Below are positions 63,982-64,000 of a stretch of 64,000 nucleotides of DNA, one piece after another. Both the position numbers and the translations under genes were made by a program. The notes beneath the pieces were generated by a model. The model saw nothing but the letters and a program-made list of their open reading frames with translations, did no database searches and was not told the origin of the DNA. The first letter of the stretch is position 1. Each line of letters begins with the position of its first letter. This DNA comes from CAYJHC01 sp964369465 (GTDB taxonomy: Bacteria; Bacillota; Clostridia; Peptostreptococcales; Anaerovoracaceae): the NCBI GenBank assembly GCA_964369465.1, contig CAYJEX010000005.1, positions 15,739-79,738 of the forward strand, in the 5' to 3' direction.

Positions 63982-64000
63982 TGGTGAAGCGCGAGGGACT
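63982..64000 (-). tRNA. 3' end of a tRNA gene, cut by window edge
   Basis: Minus strand: end of a T loop (AGT), T-stem strand CCCTC, acceptor strand GCGCTTC, discriminator A and encoded CCA, in correct register and followed by a terminator. The anticodon lies outside the window, so the amino acid is unknown. Confidence 0.65.

Noticed and set aside
1..64000. CRISPR arrays, prophage, transposases or integrases
   Set aside because: No repeat-spacer pattern and no recombinase, capsid or IS protein was seen on either strand.

Overview
The window comes from a low-GC anaerobic Firmicute of the Clostridia type. The evidence is AT-rich DNA, AGGAGG ribosome sites, a T-box leader, a CIRCE element, CodY, two sigma-54 activators and a lysine-fermentation gene set (kamA, kamB, kamC, kamD, kamE, kdd, kal). 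It is a draft scaffold with two 100-N gaps (4164-4263 and 46492-46591). Each hides real sequence, and the second makes kamC and kamD look like a single fused gene.

Layout. 1-15420 (all minus strand) is mostly housekeeping: yraN, comM-type ATPase, dprA, topA, a TudS-like protein, hslV-hslU (behind a perfect CIRCE), codY, hflX, yigZ, then a valine T-box driving valS-folC. 15576-16988 is a metallo-beta-lactamase/HAD fusion. 17180-21550 (plus) is trkA with two tandem trkH genes for K+ uptake. After rnr, a PAS-type sigma-54 activator (23863-25260) faces an operon of cyclase, PLP decarboxylase and amino-acid permease. That operon carries a perfect -24/-12 promoter and a paired upstream repeat. A membrane GGDEF protein, thiolase, isochorismatase-like hydrolase, surE, an RluB-type enzyme, a split ThrE-type exporter, scpA/scpB, mtnA and a ferredoxin-tailed aldo/keto reductase follow.

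39883-56108 is the amino-acid fermentation region. The minus-strand operon kdd-kamA-kamB-kamC-kamD-kamE starts at a clear sigma-54 promoter (51405-51420) and ends at a strong hairpin terminator (44050-44083). Immediately upstream is a sigma-54 activator whose N-terminal third to half is a degenerate copy of Kdd itself, so the pathway enzyme appears to have become the sensor domain of its own regulator. A shared 17-bp motif (GAACA-N2-TA-N-CGGTTCA) lies upstream of both kdd and the regulator. Diverging from the regulator are an orphan PTS IIC-like membrane protein and kal (3-aminobutyryl-CoA ammonia lyase). The 3-keto-5-aminohexanoate cleavage enzyme and the CoA-transferase are not in the window. 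A saccharopine-dehydrogenase-family protein, a DMT transporter and an AraC regulator with a GH39-like tail lie downstream of the kam operon.

56232-64000 holds a PAP2 phosphatase/nucleotidyltransferase fusion, an acyltransferase, a CsoR-family repressor with a His-rich tail, RNase HI and a rhodanese. It also holds an SDR-MFS-SDR group whose last member strongly resembles bacterial 12-alpha-hydroxysteroid dehydrogenase, suggesting bile-acid or steroid handling. The window ends inside a tRNA gene on the minus strand.
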